This document shows positions 15,439-24,710 of a DNA stretch of 64,000 nucleotides, piece by piece. How positions within the stretch are numbered: the stretch's first letter is position 1; each line of letters opens with the position of its first letter. The notes under the pieces are model-generated. The model had not been told where the DNA came from. It saw only the letters and a program-made list of their open reading frames with translations, and made no database searches. The DNA comes from an uncultured Lachnospiraceae bacterium. Lineage in GTDB: Bacteria; Bacillota; Clostridia; Lachnospirales; Lachnospiraceae. The position numbers were made by a program, and so were the translations under genes. The DNA lies in assembly GCA_949948715.1 (NCBI GenBank), contig CATLGW010000009.1, positions 1 through 64,000 on the forward strand, given 5' to 3'.

Positions 15439-15984
15439 TTAATCCGGCTTCTGAAAGCCCTGCATCATCTGCATCATCTGCATGATCTGGGCGATGTCGG
15501 GACCGTTTTCTCCGCCGCCCATGCCGGAGAGTCCGGCCATCATGCCAATGGGATCAAAGCCGGTATTTGATCCGCCGTTTTCGTTATCTACCCCGCCGGT
15601 CCTGCCGTCGCCTGTCCCTCCTTCGGGGAAAAGCTCTCTCATCATCTGCATCATCTCCATCATTTCCTGCATATTTTGAAAGCTCTGCATGGTGTTTGCC
15701 ACAGATCGAAGCTGTTCCTGCTCAGAAGGGTTCATGTAAGGGCCAACCTCCTCGCAGATTTTTGCCATGTCGGGCTTCTCTGGGGAACTGCCGGGAAATG
15801 CGGCGTGGGGATGACTATTCACAAAGGACATGGTATAGTTAAGTTCCGCCAGCTTTATATAGACAGCCATCATGGAGCTAAGCGGCGGTTCCAGATAGCT
15901 TGTGAGAATCTTGCACATCTGGATATGATTGGTGGTGAACAGAGCGTCAAACGCCGTCACCTTATCCGCTTCCTTTTCCTCCAT
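15439..15984 (-). CDS. Methionine-rich hypothetical protein
   Basis: 181 residues, gaggt upstream of ATG 15984. The first 110 residues are helical (FDALFTTNHIQMCKILTSYL; SEQEQLRSVANTMQSFQNM). The second half is low complexity with repeated Met clusters (MEMMQMMREL; IMQMMQMMQGF) separated by a Gly/Asn/Asp-rich linker. Methionine-rich amphipathic helices can bind hydrophobic or metal partners, but nothing here fixes a role. It forms a two-gene unit with the downstream 105-residue protein, which has a similar Met-rich helix, so the two probably interact (inference). Confidence 0.65.
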   Translation of the reverse strand: MEEKEADKVTAFDALFTTNHIQMCKILTSYLEPPLSSMMAVYIKLAELNYTMSFVNSHPHAAFPGSSPEKPDMAKICEEVGPYMNPSEQEQLRSVANTMQSFQNMQEMMEMMQMMRELFPEGGTGDGRTGGVDNENGGSNTGFDPIGMMAGLSGMGGGENGPDIAQIMQMMQMMQGFQKPD

Positions 15985-16035
15985 GACAAACCTCTTTTCT
16001 GTCCGCTTTCTTCTATCCTATGAGAAGGAGAGTGG

Positions 16036-16065
16036 AAAAATGATAGGCTCCCAAAGGAGCCTATC
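16036..16065 (-). terminator. Intrinsic terminator of the cysteine-rich mini-protein gene
   Basis: Perfect 10-base stem GATAGGCTCC (16042-16051) with GGAGCCTATC (16056-16065), loop CAAA, followed on the minus strand by TTTTT (16036-16040). Confidence 0.85.
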
Positions 16066-16088
16066 GATATCATGTGGTATGGTTGGGA

Positions 16089-16337
16089 TTAGTTGCAGCC
16101 ACAGCCGCATCCACAGGAGCTGAGGATCAGGAGCAGAATAATCCAATCACAGCATCCGCCGTTGTTGTCATTGCCTCCAAACAGGCTGTTGCCGCATCCG
16201 CATCCGCACCCGTTGTTGCCGCCGCAGAAAAGCAGGAGCAGGATGATCCACATACAGCTATTGTTGCCTCCGAAGAACCCGCTGTTGCAGCAGGAATTGT
16301 TGGAGCAGCCGCAGTTGCTAGCAGTCAAATCACTCAT
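16089..16337 (-). CDS. Cysteine-rich two-repeat membrane mini-protein ('chorion class high-cysteine' type)
   Basis: 82 residues with 15 cysteines. Start ATG 16337 is 8 bases after ggagg; a TTG five codons upstream is inside that site. The protein is two copies of one unit: FGGNNSCMWIILLLLFC then GCGCGCG, and FGGNDNNGGCCDWIILLLIL then CGCGCGC. Each unit has a Gly/Asn loop, a short hydrophobic WIILLL helix and a CGCGCGC ladder. Lachnospiraceae have small proteins loosely named HCB (high-cysteine chorion-like) that look like this; their function is unknown. It is monocistronic with its own strong terminator. Export, metal binding or a spore/envelope role are guesses only. Confidence 0.75.
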   Translation of the reverse strand: MSDLTASNCGCSNNSCCNSGFFGGNNSCMWIILLLLFCGGNNGCGCGCGNSLFGGNDNNGGCCDWIILLLILSSCGCGCGCN

Positions 16338-16534
16338 TGTTTGTGCCTCCAAATTTGATTATGGTTTATTCTATGTGGATGGCATGTCAATGTTTCCGTT
16401 AGAAAATATTGCCTTTTATTTTTCTTTTCCCTGTGGTATACTGTCTGTGTTTCGGCGCGGCACAAAAGGAGGAGAGAAGAGGGATTCTTTTCTTTTGTGG
16501 CCGTATGGATACCTTTTGGAGGAGGGTCGTTTTC

Positions 16535-18487
16535 TTGGCGAAGATACGTGAGGAAGTTTCATTTTATGGGGAGATAGCTGCCCTGGTTTTGTTTTTGGGC
16601 TTTTTTGCCGCCACCACGGGCTATCAGGAGGGGACGGCGGGGAAACTGCATTTTCTGCTTCTGCCTGCCGCCTTGGGGCTGCACGGGCTTGCGAGAGAGC
16701 TGTCCCTGCGGGCCGGGAAAAGAGGGCTTGCGGTGCAGTGGGCTGCGGTCCACTTCGGTATGGCGATTGTCTTTCTTGCGGCGGGATTCAGGGGCAGGGA
16801 GGTCTTTCTGTATTTTGGCAGAAGGTGTTATTTTTTTGTCTGTCTGGCCATAGGAGGCGTTTGTCTGGGGCTGTTTCTGCGGGAGCTCTGGTATTGCAGG
16901 AAGCCTTTAAAGCGGCCCTTTTGCCTGCGGGACAGACTGGGCATCGGTGTGCTGTTGCTTATGGCGGCGGGGATGGGAGCCCTGCAGGCGCCCGCCGTCC
17001 TTCGCTGGGACGGTGCTTACTTGTATAATTATCTCCATCAGCTCAATCTGACGGCGGTTTTCCAGGTAAATCTGCTGGCCTTCTGCAATCATCTCAGTAT
17101 GTCCTATGTGGCCTTTAACAAGCTGGCGGAGGCGGTGTTCGGAAGCCTGAGTCTGGGAATGACGGCGCTTAACTTTGCCCTGTATCTGGGCAGTGTGCTG
17201 TGCGTGTATCTGATTTTGCGCAGACAGTGGGAGCGTCTGCGCGATCCGGAGGCGGCGCTGCTTACGGCGGTCTATGCCTTTTCACCCTTTCTGTTCGGAT
17301 TGGTGCACTATAATTATTGGGATTTCTGGGTTATTGCGCTGTTTCCCATCGTGGTTTATTTCGCTCTGTGTAAAAAGTGGGTGCTTTTTTTCTTTTTCTC
17401 CCTGGTCCTTTGTTTTGTGAAGGAGACGGCCGTGGTGTCCTACGCTTTTTTCTGCCTGGGGCTTTTGCTGAGGGATTTTTGGGGCAGAGATAAAAAAAGT
17501 CCTCGGGTCTTTCTCAGAACGGTGGCGGAGGGAAAGGAGTATCAGGGGATGCTTGCGGTGGGGGCCGTGTGGCTGTGGGCCTACGCTTCTCTCCCTCACT
17601 GGGACGGCGTGGGAGCCTTTGCCTTTCATCCGGAGTACGTGGTCCAAAAGCTGTCGGTTTTGTTCGGGCTGAACTTCAACTGGCTGCTTTTTATTGCTGG
17701 GGCAGGGCTGTTTCTCTATCTGGCGCGCAGGGGGGAGAGAGGGCTTGTGAAAATGCTTTTTCCCCTGTTTTGCAGTGATGTGGCTTTTGTTGTCTTCAGT
17801 TGTCTCTTTGTCACTGTGAATCATGCCAGATATATTGACGCCCATATTGCGGTACTGAACCTGACGCTGATCCTCTGTCTGGGGTCGCTCTCGAACAGAG
17901 CGCTCAGGTGTGCGGCCGGTGCGGCGCTGACGGTGCTGATGACGGTGTCAAGTTTCCGCACCGTTGATCCGGTCACGCTGTTATTGTTTGACAGGCATGA
18001 TGTGGGGGGAACAACGGTGGTGAGCACGACGGAGAACGAATTTTTGAGCGATTCTGTAGTCTATAACAGACAGTATCTGTGTTTGGACGCAGCCCTGAAC
18101 CTTGCGCTTGGAGAGGTGGCAGCAGCAGGCGCACCGATTTGCTTTCCGGCGATATACAATGGCACCTGGTTTTTTGACGGAATTGTGGGGGGATACGTGG
18201 ACCGGGTGGAGAATGGGGCTTTGATGACCTGCGAGTACTGGGATGCGGCAAGGCAGAGCAGGATACTTTACGGCGATGAGGAGGCCCTTCCCCTGGAGAT
18301 ATGCCATCTCACCGACAGCAGCGATTTGGACGCCGTTTTGGACGGCCGTGCCGGATATTACTTTTGTATGCCCGGCGCGGGGGAGGAGCAGCGCAGACAG
18401 ATAGAGGAGAGTATGGAGATTCTGGAGGAGAAGGTTTTCGAATATCAGGGCTGGAAAATTACCCGCCTTATGTTTATAGGAAAATAA
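16535..18487 (+). CDS. Large polytopic membrane protein (glycosyltransferase-C-like, DUF2079-like)
   Basis: 650 residues if TTG 16535 is the start, chosen because ggaggaggg ends 8 bases before it; ATG 16505 has no ribosome site. I count about a dozen hydrophobic helices across residues 10-490, then a 160-residue non-membrane C-terminal part (TVVSTTENEFLSDSVVYNRQ through the end) that would lie outside. The helix-loop pattern, with an early luminal WDGAYLYNYLHQLNL loop and HYNYWDFWVIALFPIVVYF, resembles lipid-linked-sugar-using GT-C enzymes and the DUF2079 family. It immediately precedes sortase and surface-protein genes, so a role in glycosylating surface polymers or proteins is possible but unproved. 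Confidence 0.7.
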   Translation: MAKIREEVSFYGEIAALVLFLGFFAATTGYQEGTAGKLHFLLLPAALGLHGLARELSLRAGKRGLAVQWAAVHFGMAIVFLAAGFRGREVFLYFGRRCYFFVCLAIGGVCLGLFLRELWYCRKPLKRPFCLRDRLGIGVLLLMAAGMGALQAPAVLRWDGAYLYNYLHQLNLTAVFQVNLLAFCNHLSMSYVAFNKLAEAVFGSLSLGMTALNFALYLGSVLCVYLILRRQWERLRDPEAALLTAVYAFSPFLFGLVHYNYWDFWVIALFPIVVYFALCKKWVLFFFFSLVLCFVKETAVVSYAFFCLGLLLRDFWGRDKKSPRVFLRTVAEGKEYQGMLAVGAVWLWAYASLPHWDGVGAFAFHPEYVVQKLSVLFGLNFNWLLFIAGAGLFLYLARRGERGLVKMLFPLFCSDVAFVVFSCLFVTVNHARYIDAHIAVLNLTLILCLGSLSNRALRCAAGAALTVLMTVSSFRTVDPVTLLLFDRHDVGGTTVVSTTENEFLSDSVVYNRQYLCLDAALNLALGEVAAAGAPICFPAIYNGTWFFDGIVGGYVDRVENGALMTCEYWDAARQSRILYGDEEALPLEICHLTDSSDLDAVLDGRAGYYFCMPGAGEEQRRQIEESMEILEEKVFEYQGWKITRLMFIGK

Positions 18488-18524
18488 TCCCAGGCGGGTT
18501 TCCGCATTTGTTTCCGAAAAACAC

Positions 18525-18552
18525 TTGCATAAATCTCAACATGGAGTAAAAT
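18525..18552 (+). promoter_or_regulatory. Promoter of the sortase/surface-protein operon
   Basis: TTGCAT (18525-18530) and TAAAAT (18547-18552) with a 16-base spacer, 41 bases before srtB. Confidence 0.6.
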
Positions 18553-18593
18553 AAAGAATGTAGAATGATGTAAACTGAGAAAAAGGAAGCACT

Positions 18594-19778
18594 ATGGCGC
18601 AGAGCACATCGCAGAAGACATATGTAGTGGAGGGCAGGCAGTTCCGCACACAGGCGGATTATGCCCGGGCCAGCCGCGACAGGGAATTGATCGATAAGCT
18701 GCGGCAGAGGGTGCAGGATGAGAATCCCGCCGGACTAAGGCAGCTAAGTCAGGAATTACATAACGGGAAATACCGCTTTCTCACCATTCTGGGACAGGAT
18801 TTTACAGACGAGATCGACGAAAGGCTGAAGAAGAGTACCCAGAGTCCGGGAAAGAGGCCGAAGCAAAAGAAGACCGCCTCGGGGAGGTCTGCCCGCAAGG
18901 CTTCCGGAGGCAGAGATGCCGCCGTTACCCCGGAAGGGATGCCCCAGGAGCTTAAGACGATTGTGGAGCAGGAGCTTAGGCTGCGTGAGAAGCGCAGGAG
19001 GCTTCTGGTTCTTCTGTGCAGCGTGGTAGGCCTTGTGTGTCTGGGATATTTTGGTCTGTATGCCTATTACGATTACAGAACCCGCGCTTCCTATGAGCAT
19101 TGGAGCGAGCTTCGGGACAGCGGCGCCGCTCATTCTCAGGCGGCGGCTCCGCCGGTGGTTCATCTCGACAGCCAGGACAGAGAGATTCCGGATGTGCTGG
19201 ATGAGTATAAACTTTTACTAAATAAGAACAGAAGACTAATCGGATGGATCACAATTGACGATACAAAGATTGACTACCCTGTTATGCAGACTGTGGACAA
19301 TGAGTACTATCTGGACCATAATCTGGAGCAGCAGTATGACAAAAACGGCGCGATCTTTATGGATAAGGACTGCGATGTCCTGGCTCCCAGCACCAACCTG
19401 ATTCTGTACGGGCATCATATGCAGAGCGGCAGAATGTTCGGGGAGCTGGACAAATACGCCAATGAGAAATTTGCCAGAGAGCATCCGTACATACAGTTCA
19501 ATACCATATATGAGTACGGAACCTGGCAGGTTATGTATGTGTTCCGGTCAAAGGTGTACAACGAGGAAGAAATTGTTTTCAAATACTACCAGTTTATAGA
19601 TGCTGCGAGCGAGCAGGAGTTTGATTCCAATATGCGTGAGATGGCGGAGATGTCTCTCTATGACACGGGGGTGACGGCCAGGTACGGGGATCAGCTTCTA
19701 ACCCTCTCCACCTGCGATTATAAGGAAGAGAACGGCCGCTTCGTAGTGGTAGCAAAGAAAGTCACAGCAAAGGAGTAA
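18594..19778 (+). CDS. srtB: Class B sortase with long cytoplasmic N-terminal extension
   Basis: 394 residues. It cuts a sorting motif and links the protein to cell-wall peptide. The catalytic triad is visible: His in LYGHHMQ (274/275), Cys374 in TLSTCDY, Arg382 in ENGRFVVV. The class B arrangement is supported by the helix-rich insertion before the TLSTC strand and by similarity of DYPVMQTVDNEYYLDHN. Unusually, the membrane helix is at about 137-158, so 135 basic, low-complexity residues (QSPGKRPKQKKTASGRSARK) remain in the cytoplasm; most SrtB proteins begin with the membrane anchor. It lies 5 bases before a surface protein ending in TPKTGD, its likely substrate. Confidence 0.93.
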   Translation: MAQSTSQKTYVVEGRQFRTQADYARASRDRELIDKLRQRVQDENPAGLRQLSQELHNGKYRFLTILGQDFTDEIDERLKKSTQSPGKRPKQKKTASGRSARKASGGRDAAVTPEGMPQELKTIVEQELRLREKRRRLLVLLCSVVGLVCLGYFGLYAYYDYRTRASYEHWSELRDSGAAHSQAAAPPVVHLDSQDREIPDVLDEYKLLLNKNRRLIGWITIDDTKIDYPVMQTVDNEYYLDHNLEQQYDKNGAIFMDKDCDVLAPSTNLILYGHHMQSGRMFGELDKYANEKFAREHPYIQFNTIYEYGTWQVMYVFRSKVYNEEEIVFKYYQFIDAASEQEFDSNMREMAEMSLYDTGVTARYGDQLLTLSTCDYKEENGRFVVVAKKVTAKE

Positions 19779-19783
19779 AGGAC

Positions 19784-22700
19784 ATGGCTAAGGCTGTAAA
19801 GAAAAAGGCAAGAAGGTTAAAGAGGACGATCAGGAAGACATTGGGAGCTTTGTTCCTTGTGTCGGCTATCGTGGTGGCTGCGATTCCTGTGGACGGACTG
19901 CGGGCAGCAAACGGGGATGTCAGCACCTACGTGGAGAGCAGACGAAACGATACTCCCATGCATGTGACCATAGGCGATGCGGAGCATCCCAGCGCCATAC
20001 CCTATGTCACTTTGGATGAGACTGAGGCCAACCAGACTATCTATAACAGACGTTACGGAAACTGGGCGGGAACCTATCAGTTTGTGATCCAGCAGTCCAC
20101 GGCCCTTTCCGACGCGGAGGATCTGGAGGAGCACACCAGGATCGCCATCATTGTGGGATTCGGCAGTGAGATTGTGGGAAGCAGGCTGGAGATGCCCAAT
20201 ACTGTGGACGCCTATCTCGAGTTAAATAATAAGTGGTGTGCCGTCAGTGAGGATAAGAGCCGTTTTCTGTACTACAAATCCGGTGAGGATTATGTCCGGG
20301 ACGAAAACGGAAATATCATTGTTGATATTGTAGAAGAACCCAGGCTGGACGAGAACGGCAATCCTGTCGAGGAGATTGTGTCAGTGCAGGTCTTTAATCC
20401 GGACGGTTCGCCGAAGATGGAGTGGGTGACCGTTCCGGTGCTTGATGCCGATGGGAAGCCGGTTTTGAATCCTGACGGCACACCCCAGACCAAGCTGGAA
20501 CAACATCCTGTTTTTCAGGATGTGAAGCGGCCGATTATTGATAAAGTTGAAAAACCCAGAATGCAGGCGATCTACAGCCCCTGCTATTTTGACGAGTTCG
20601 ATGTGTGGTCAAAGCAGGAGTACCATTTTGAGAACAATCCCGGAAGCTGTCTGTACTATTATGAGGACAACGACACCACCAAGACTTTGATCGAGGCCAA
20701 CAAGGGAACCAACCAGAGGCTTAAGAATATTCCGGTGGCCTACATTGCCAACCAGCATAACGATGCCGACGGAAATTTGATTGACAATGTGGATTCCGGC
20801 GTGTTTACCGGTGCTCTGACCTGTACCACTTTGGTGCTCAGCAAATATATCCTGGGAATCGGCAGCTATGCTTTCTCGGGAAATGTAAATATCCATGATC
20901 TGGAATTTAAGGATTATGTGCGGGAGATCGGAAATAACGCGTTCAGGGACTGCTCCGGCATTGCCACGATCAAGATCCCCAGCAACTCCAGTATGCAGGT
21001 GATCGGCGATCATACCTTCTACAACTGTCGGGGACTTACCTCCTTCGACGCGCCCACCGCCATCACGGCAGTGGGGGATTCCGCCTTTGAGGGCTGTGCG
21101 AATTTGACGTCCATCAATCTGTGCGGTGTGGCAAACACCTCCTCCCTGAATAAGATCGGACACTATGCCTTTGCCGGGTGCGAGAGCCTGAAGTCCATTG
21201 TGGTGCCTCCCACCTACGCGGAGTCGATCCCCATCAGCACCTTTGAGGGCTGTACCTCGTTAAAGTATATACACGCCCAGAATTCCGCGGTAAACCTTGT
21301 GGATGACACGGGATACTACACCTTGGTGGATTTCAGAGACGATCTGGAGAATAAGGGTAATGAGGAGTTCTATATAGAGGGGCATAAGGACAGCATTCTT
21401 CAGAACACCGCTGTGGAAAATTACTTTACCTTTAAATATCATGATCAGGAGACTTACATCCGGAAGATACCGGATGAGACCTCCAACTATAATGAGACTA
21501 CGGGAAAATGGGATTTGAACGCCACCTTCTGGGTGACGCGTTCCAGCGGAGAGCCGGGGACGCCCGGAGACGGTCAGATCTCCCGGGCTACCATAGAAAG
21601 CGGTTTGAGGAATCTGAGGCTGCCGGGTCATGTGGGCCCTCTGTCAGTCAGGCAGATCGGGGACAGCGCGTTCAGAAACAATTGCGCTCTCACCGGAGTG
21701 ATCGTACCCTCCACTGTTACCAGCATCGGGCCCAATGCTTTCAGGGGCTGTCATAATCTGCTGTCGGTAATTTTTGAGAAGGCGGAGAGCATAGCGTACG
21801 CCGATATCGGTACGGATGCGTTTAACACCCAGGGCTTTGAGCTTTCTACCCACAAGGACTGTCCTACGGGCGCGTTGACCAAGACGCCTGCCTTAAGCTT
21901 TACGGGAACCATCGGCTCCTCCGTGGGGCCCTTCCAGTACGCCATGGATCCGAATAATAAGGTGAACACAGGGGCGTCTCAGCAGAATGCCTGGATTACC
22001 TATTACAGCGGATGGCCCACCAATCTCACGGTTGAAAATGTGAACGGCGTGGCTACGCTGACCAATTATCCCACCATTCAGCAGTTGATGAAGCGGGAGT
22101 TCACGGCGGATAAGTATCACTATATGACTCTGGATAAGGATTACGAGCGGGCGGCCTACTATGCGTTCTACAAATACCTGGGCGTGATTGACCAGGCCAA
22201 CGCCGCGTCCCTGACCCGGGCGGATGATTACGATATGACCCGGATCACGGGATATGAGCAGGATATTATCGACCACACCCTGACCGTAGAGCTGCCCGAG
22301 GGTATTGAGGATATTAAGGATAATCTGTTCGGCGGCAGGGAGGGTGCCGAGTTTGAGCATCTGCTTCCCTATCTGGACAGAAACACGGTAAGCTCCGGGG
22401 ATCTGACGTCCAGCGGAACAAGCAAGCCTTTGGGCAAGTCCTTTAAGATACACCTCAAGAGGCTTGATGCGGAGAGCTTTAAGGATTGTAAGACGCTTGA
22501 GTCCATCAATATTGGAGCGGGAATTGAGAGTATCGGGGACCACGCTTTTCAGGATTGTATCAGTCTGCAGGAGGTGTGGGTGGATCCTTCCCTGACCTCC
22601 ATGGGCATAGCGCCCTTCATCGGCTGCAACAAGCTGGGGAAGGACGAGACGAACACGGTTCATTTCCAGAACAACCCCAACTTCTCCTGTGTTGATTCTG

Positions 22701-24691
22701 TGATTTACGGCAAGGCTGCGGACGGCACCATGGCCAGACTTATCGAGTATTTGAACGGACGTGATTACAAGACTCTCACTGACGCGGAGCTTGCATCGGT
22801 GAAGGAGATTGCCCAGGAGGCGTTTAAGAATACTTCTGTGGAAACGGTGGATTTTGGATCTTCCGGCATTACGGAGATTTTTGACGAGTGCTTCGCCAAC
22901 ACGGAAAGACTGATCAGCGTGACTTTGCCTTACGGCTTCCGCAGAATAGGAAACAAGGCGTTTTTAAACAGCGGTATTCGTTATCTGCACGCGCCTGTCA
23001 CCTGGGAGGATACGGGGGATGAAGCTTTCAGCGGCGTGCCCAACTACCTGACGGTTTACAGCAGCGAGGACTGCTATGCGCAGCGTTATTCCGACAATAA
23101 TCCCAGTCACCCCAATTTGAAATGGGCGAAGGAGGAGGGAATCACATTTTATACCGTTCAGTTCTTCTACAATGATGAGGAGGGCGAGAAGCATCTCGTC
23201 TACACGGCGGAGAATGTGAAGTCGGGCGAGTCCGTGGATGTGGACGGACTTTTGAAGGAGGGCGCTTTTGACGAGGTGCCGAAGGAAGTGAACGGCCTGG
23301 TATTCCAGAAGACCTGGTCGCCCAAGAGCAATTATGTGAACGTGGGAGGAGATAAGCTGATTCTGGAGGTATACGCCGTGTACGGGCAGGCTGCCAGACA
23401 CAGAGTGACCTTCCTGGATCGGGATAACAATATTATTTGGGCAGATGATGTGCTGGTGGGCGGCAATGTCTATACTCCCACGCCTCCTGCGGTGGAGGGA
23501 ATGACCTTCAGCGGATGGGAGAGCACCAGCCCCGGACTGCCGGGTCAGTACACCATAAAAGATTTGGATACCTTAGAAGAGGATGTGATTTTCCGGGCGG
23601 TGTATGTAAGTAACACGAATCCGACGGACCCCAGCAATCCGACGAATCCTTCGGATCCGAATAACCCGGGTAATCCTACGAATCCGACGAACCCTTCGGA
23701 TCCGAATAACCCGACGAACCCTACGAATCCGACGAACCCTTCGGATCCGAATAACCCGACGAACCCTACGAATCCCACCAACCCCACGGCTCCCACCGCA
23801 GGGAATTACTACACTCTGACCGTGCGCAACGGAAGCGGTTCCGGAAGCTATCTGGAAGGGGCCCAGGCGATCATTGTGGCGGACGATCCCGCACCGGGCA
23901 TGGAGTTTCACAACTGGACCATCGAGCCTGCCAATGCGGCTATTGCCAGCACCGGCGTTTCCGCTACGGTGGTGACCATGCCGGCTGTCAATGTGGTGGT
24001 TACGGCTAACTACAGGACCAAGCAGGGCAACAGCGTATCCACGGGTTCGGGCGGCACTACCAGCGGAAATTCGTCCGCCAGGCCGGGAGGCTCCACGGGG
24101 ACGGTTAACAAGGGAGGCACCACGGTTGTAATCGACAAGAACGGTCTCTCCAACACGGGAGTGGTGTCCGCTACGGTGAACGGCTCCTCCGACAATTTTG
24201 TAATTAAAATCACGGAGAGCAGCGCGGCTTCAGAGGCTGTAGTGAAAGCGCTGATGGCTGAGTACGGAGATCTGACCAACATTAAGTACTTCCCTATGGA
24301 CATCAGTCTGTACGATTCCACGGGCACCAAGAAGATCACGGATACTCAGGGGCTGTCCATCTCCATCACGCTGCCTCTGCCGGATTCGCTGATCACCTAC
24401 GCGGGCAACAACAAGGTGGCCGGAGTGGTAAACGACCGCCTGGATAAGCTGACACCGAAGTTCACTACCATCTCGGGAGTGTCCTGCATCACCTTTACGG
24501 CGGAGCATTTCTCGCCCTATGTGATCTATGTGGATACGGCTAATCTGACGGCGGGGAGCTCCGACAATACGCCTAAGACGGGGGACGGGATTCATCCCAA
24601 GTGGTTCCTGTCGGTGGGCCTGGCATGTGTGTCAATGGTGTTGTTTATGAAGAAGGACAGAAAAACCGTTAAAAAGCGTCAAATGGCATAA
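19784..24691 (+). CDS. Giant BspA-like leucine-rich repeat surface protein with sortase motif
   Basis: 1635 residues, probably cell-wall anchored. It has a basic leader and membrane segment (TLGALFLVSAIVVAAIPVDG) as signal peptide. Leucine-rich repeats of the LRR_5/BspA type (for example IGDSAFRNNCALTGVIVPSTVTSIGPNAFRGC, here cited in part) run in clusters over roughly 350-1080. InlB-type beta-repeats (RVTFLDRDNNIIWADDV; MTFSGWES) follow. A Pro/Asn/Thr/Asp linker of 15-residue repeats lies near 1280-1340, then a second InlB-like repeat. The C-terminus has TPKTGD, a hydrophobic helix (FLSVGLACVSMVLFM) and a KKDRKTVKKRQ tail. It is likely the substrate of the adjacent SrtB. BspA-like proteins mediate adhesion. 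Confidence 0.93.
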   Translation: MAKAVKKKARRLKRTIRKTLGALFLVSAIVVAAIPVDGLRAANGDVSTYVESRRNDTPMHVTIGDAEHPSAIPYVTLDETEANQTIYNRRYGNWAGTYQFVIQQSTALSDAEDLEEHTRIAIIVGFGSEIVGSRLEMPNTVDAYLELNNKWCAVSEDKSRFLYYKSGEDYVRDENGNIIVDIVEEPRLDENGNPVEEIVSVQVFNPDGSPKMEWVTVPVLDADGKPVLNPDGTPQTKLEQHPVFQDVKRPIIDKVEKPRMQAIYSPCYFDEFDVWSKQEYHFENNPGSCLYYYEDNDTTKTLIEANKGTNQRLKNIPVAYIANQHNDADGNLIDNVDSGVFTGALTCTTLVLSKYILGIGSYAFSGNVNIHDLEFKDYVREIGNNAFRDCSGIATIKIPSNSSMQVIGDHTFYNCRGLTSFDAPTAITAVGDSAFEGCANLTSINLCGVANTSSLNKIGHYAFAGCESLKSIVVPPTYAESIPISTFEGCTSLKYIHAQNSAVNLVDDTGYYTLVDFRDDLENKGNEEFYIEGHKDSILQNTAVENYFTFKYHDQETYIRKIPDETSNYNETTGKWDLNATFWVTRSSGEPGTPGDGQISRATIESGLRNLRLPGHVGPLSVRQIGDSAFRNNCALTGVIVPSTVTSIGPNAFRGCHNLLSVIFEKAESIAYADIGTDAFNTQGFELSTHKDCPTGALTKTPALSFTGTIGSSVGPFQYAMDPNNKVNTGASQQNAWITYYSGWPTNLTVENVNGVATLTNYPTIQQLMKREFTADKYHYMTLDKDYERAAYYAFYKYLGVIDQANAASLTRADDYDMTRITGYEQDIIDHTLTVELPEGIEDIKDNLFGGREGAEFEHLLPYLDRNTVSSGDLTSSGTSKPLGKSFKIHLKRLDAESFKDCKTLESINIGAGIESIGDHAFQDCISLQEVWVDPSLTSMGIAPFIGCNKLGKDETNTVHFQNNPNFSCVDSVIYGKAADGTMARLIEYLNGRDYKTLTDAELASVKEIAQEAFKNTSVETVDFGSSGITEIFDECFANTERLISVTLPYGFRRIGNKAFLNSGIRYLHAPVTWEDTGDEAFSGVPNYLTVYSSEDCYAQRYSDNNPSHPNLKWAKEEGITFYTVQFFYNDEEGEKHLVYTAENVKSGESVDVDGLLKEGAFDEVPKEVNGLVFQKTWSPKSNYVNVGGDKLILEVYAVYGQAARHRVTFLDRDNNIIWADDVLVGGNVYTPTPPAVEGMTFSGWESTSPGLPGQYTIKDLDTLEEDVIFRAVYVSNTNPTDPSNPTNPSDPNNPGNPTNPTNPSDPNNPTNPTNPTNPSDPNNPTNPTNPTNPTAPTAGNYYTLTVRNGSGSGSYLEGAQAIIVADDPAPGMEFHNWTIEPANAAIASTGVSATVVTMPAVNVVVTANYRTKQGNSVSTGSGGTTSGNSSARPGGSTGTVNKGGTTVVIDKNGLSNTGVVSATVNGSSDNFVIKITESSAASEAVVKALMAEYGDLTNIKYFPMDISLYDSTGTKKITDTQGLSISITLPLPDSLITYAGNNKVAGVVNDRLDKLTPKFTTISGVSCITFTAEHFSPYVIYVDTANLTAGSSDNTPKTGDGIHPKWFLSVGLACVSMVLFMKKDRKTVKKRQMA
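23628..23790 (+). repeat. In-frame 45-base tandem repeats (Asn-Pro-Thr linker)
   Basis: About three copies of a 45-base unit coding NPTNPTNPSDPNNPT, with near-identical DNA in the last two copies. Length could change by slippage, which would alter how far the adhesin stands from the wall. Confidence 0.85.
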
Positions 24692-24710
24692 CAGGGCAGA
24701 AGGAAGACAT

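Noticed and set aside
23628-23790. Possible CRISPR-like array
   Set aside because: The repeats are contiguous without unique spacers and lie in frame in a surface-protein gene.
23545-23911. Minus-strand repeats of Gly-Phe-Val and Arg-Arg-Ile patterns opposite the adhesin linker
   Set aside because: Repetitive only because the plus strand codes Asn-Pro-Thr repeats; no start or family.
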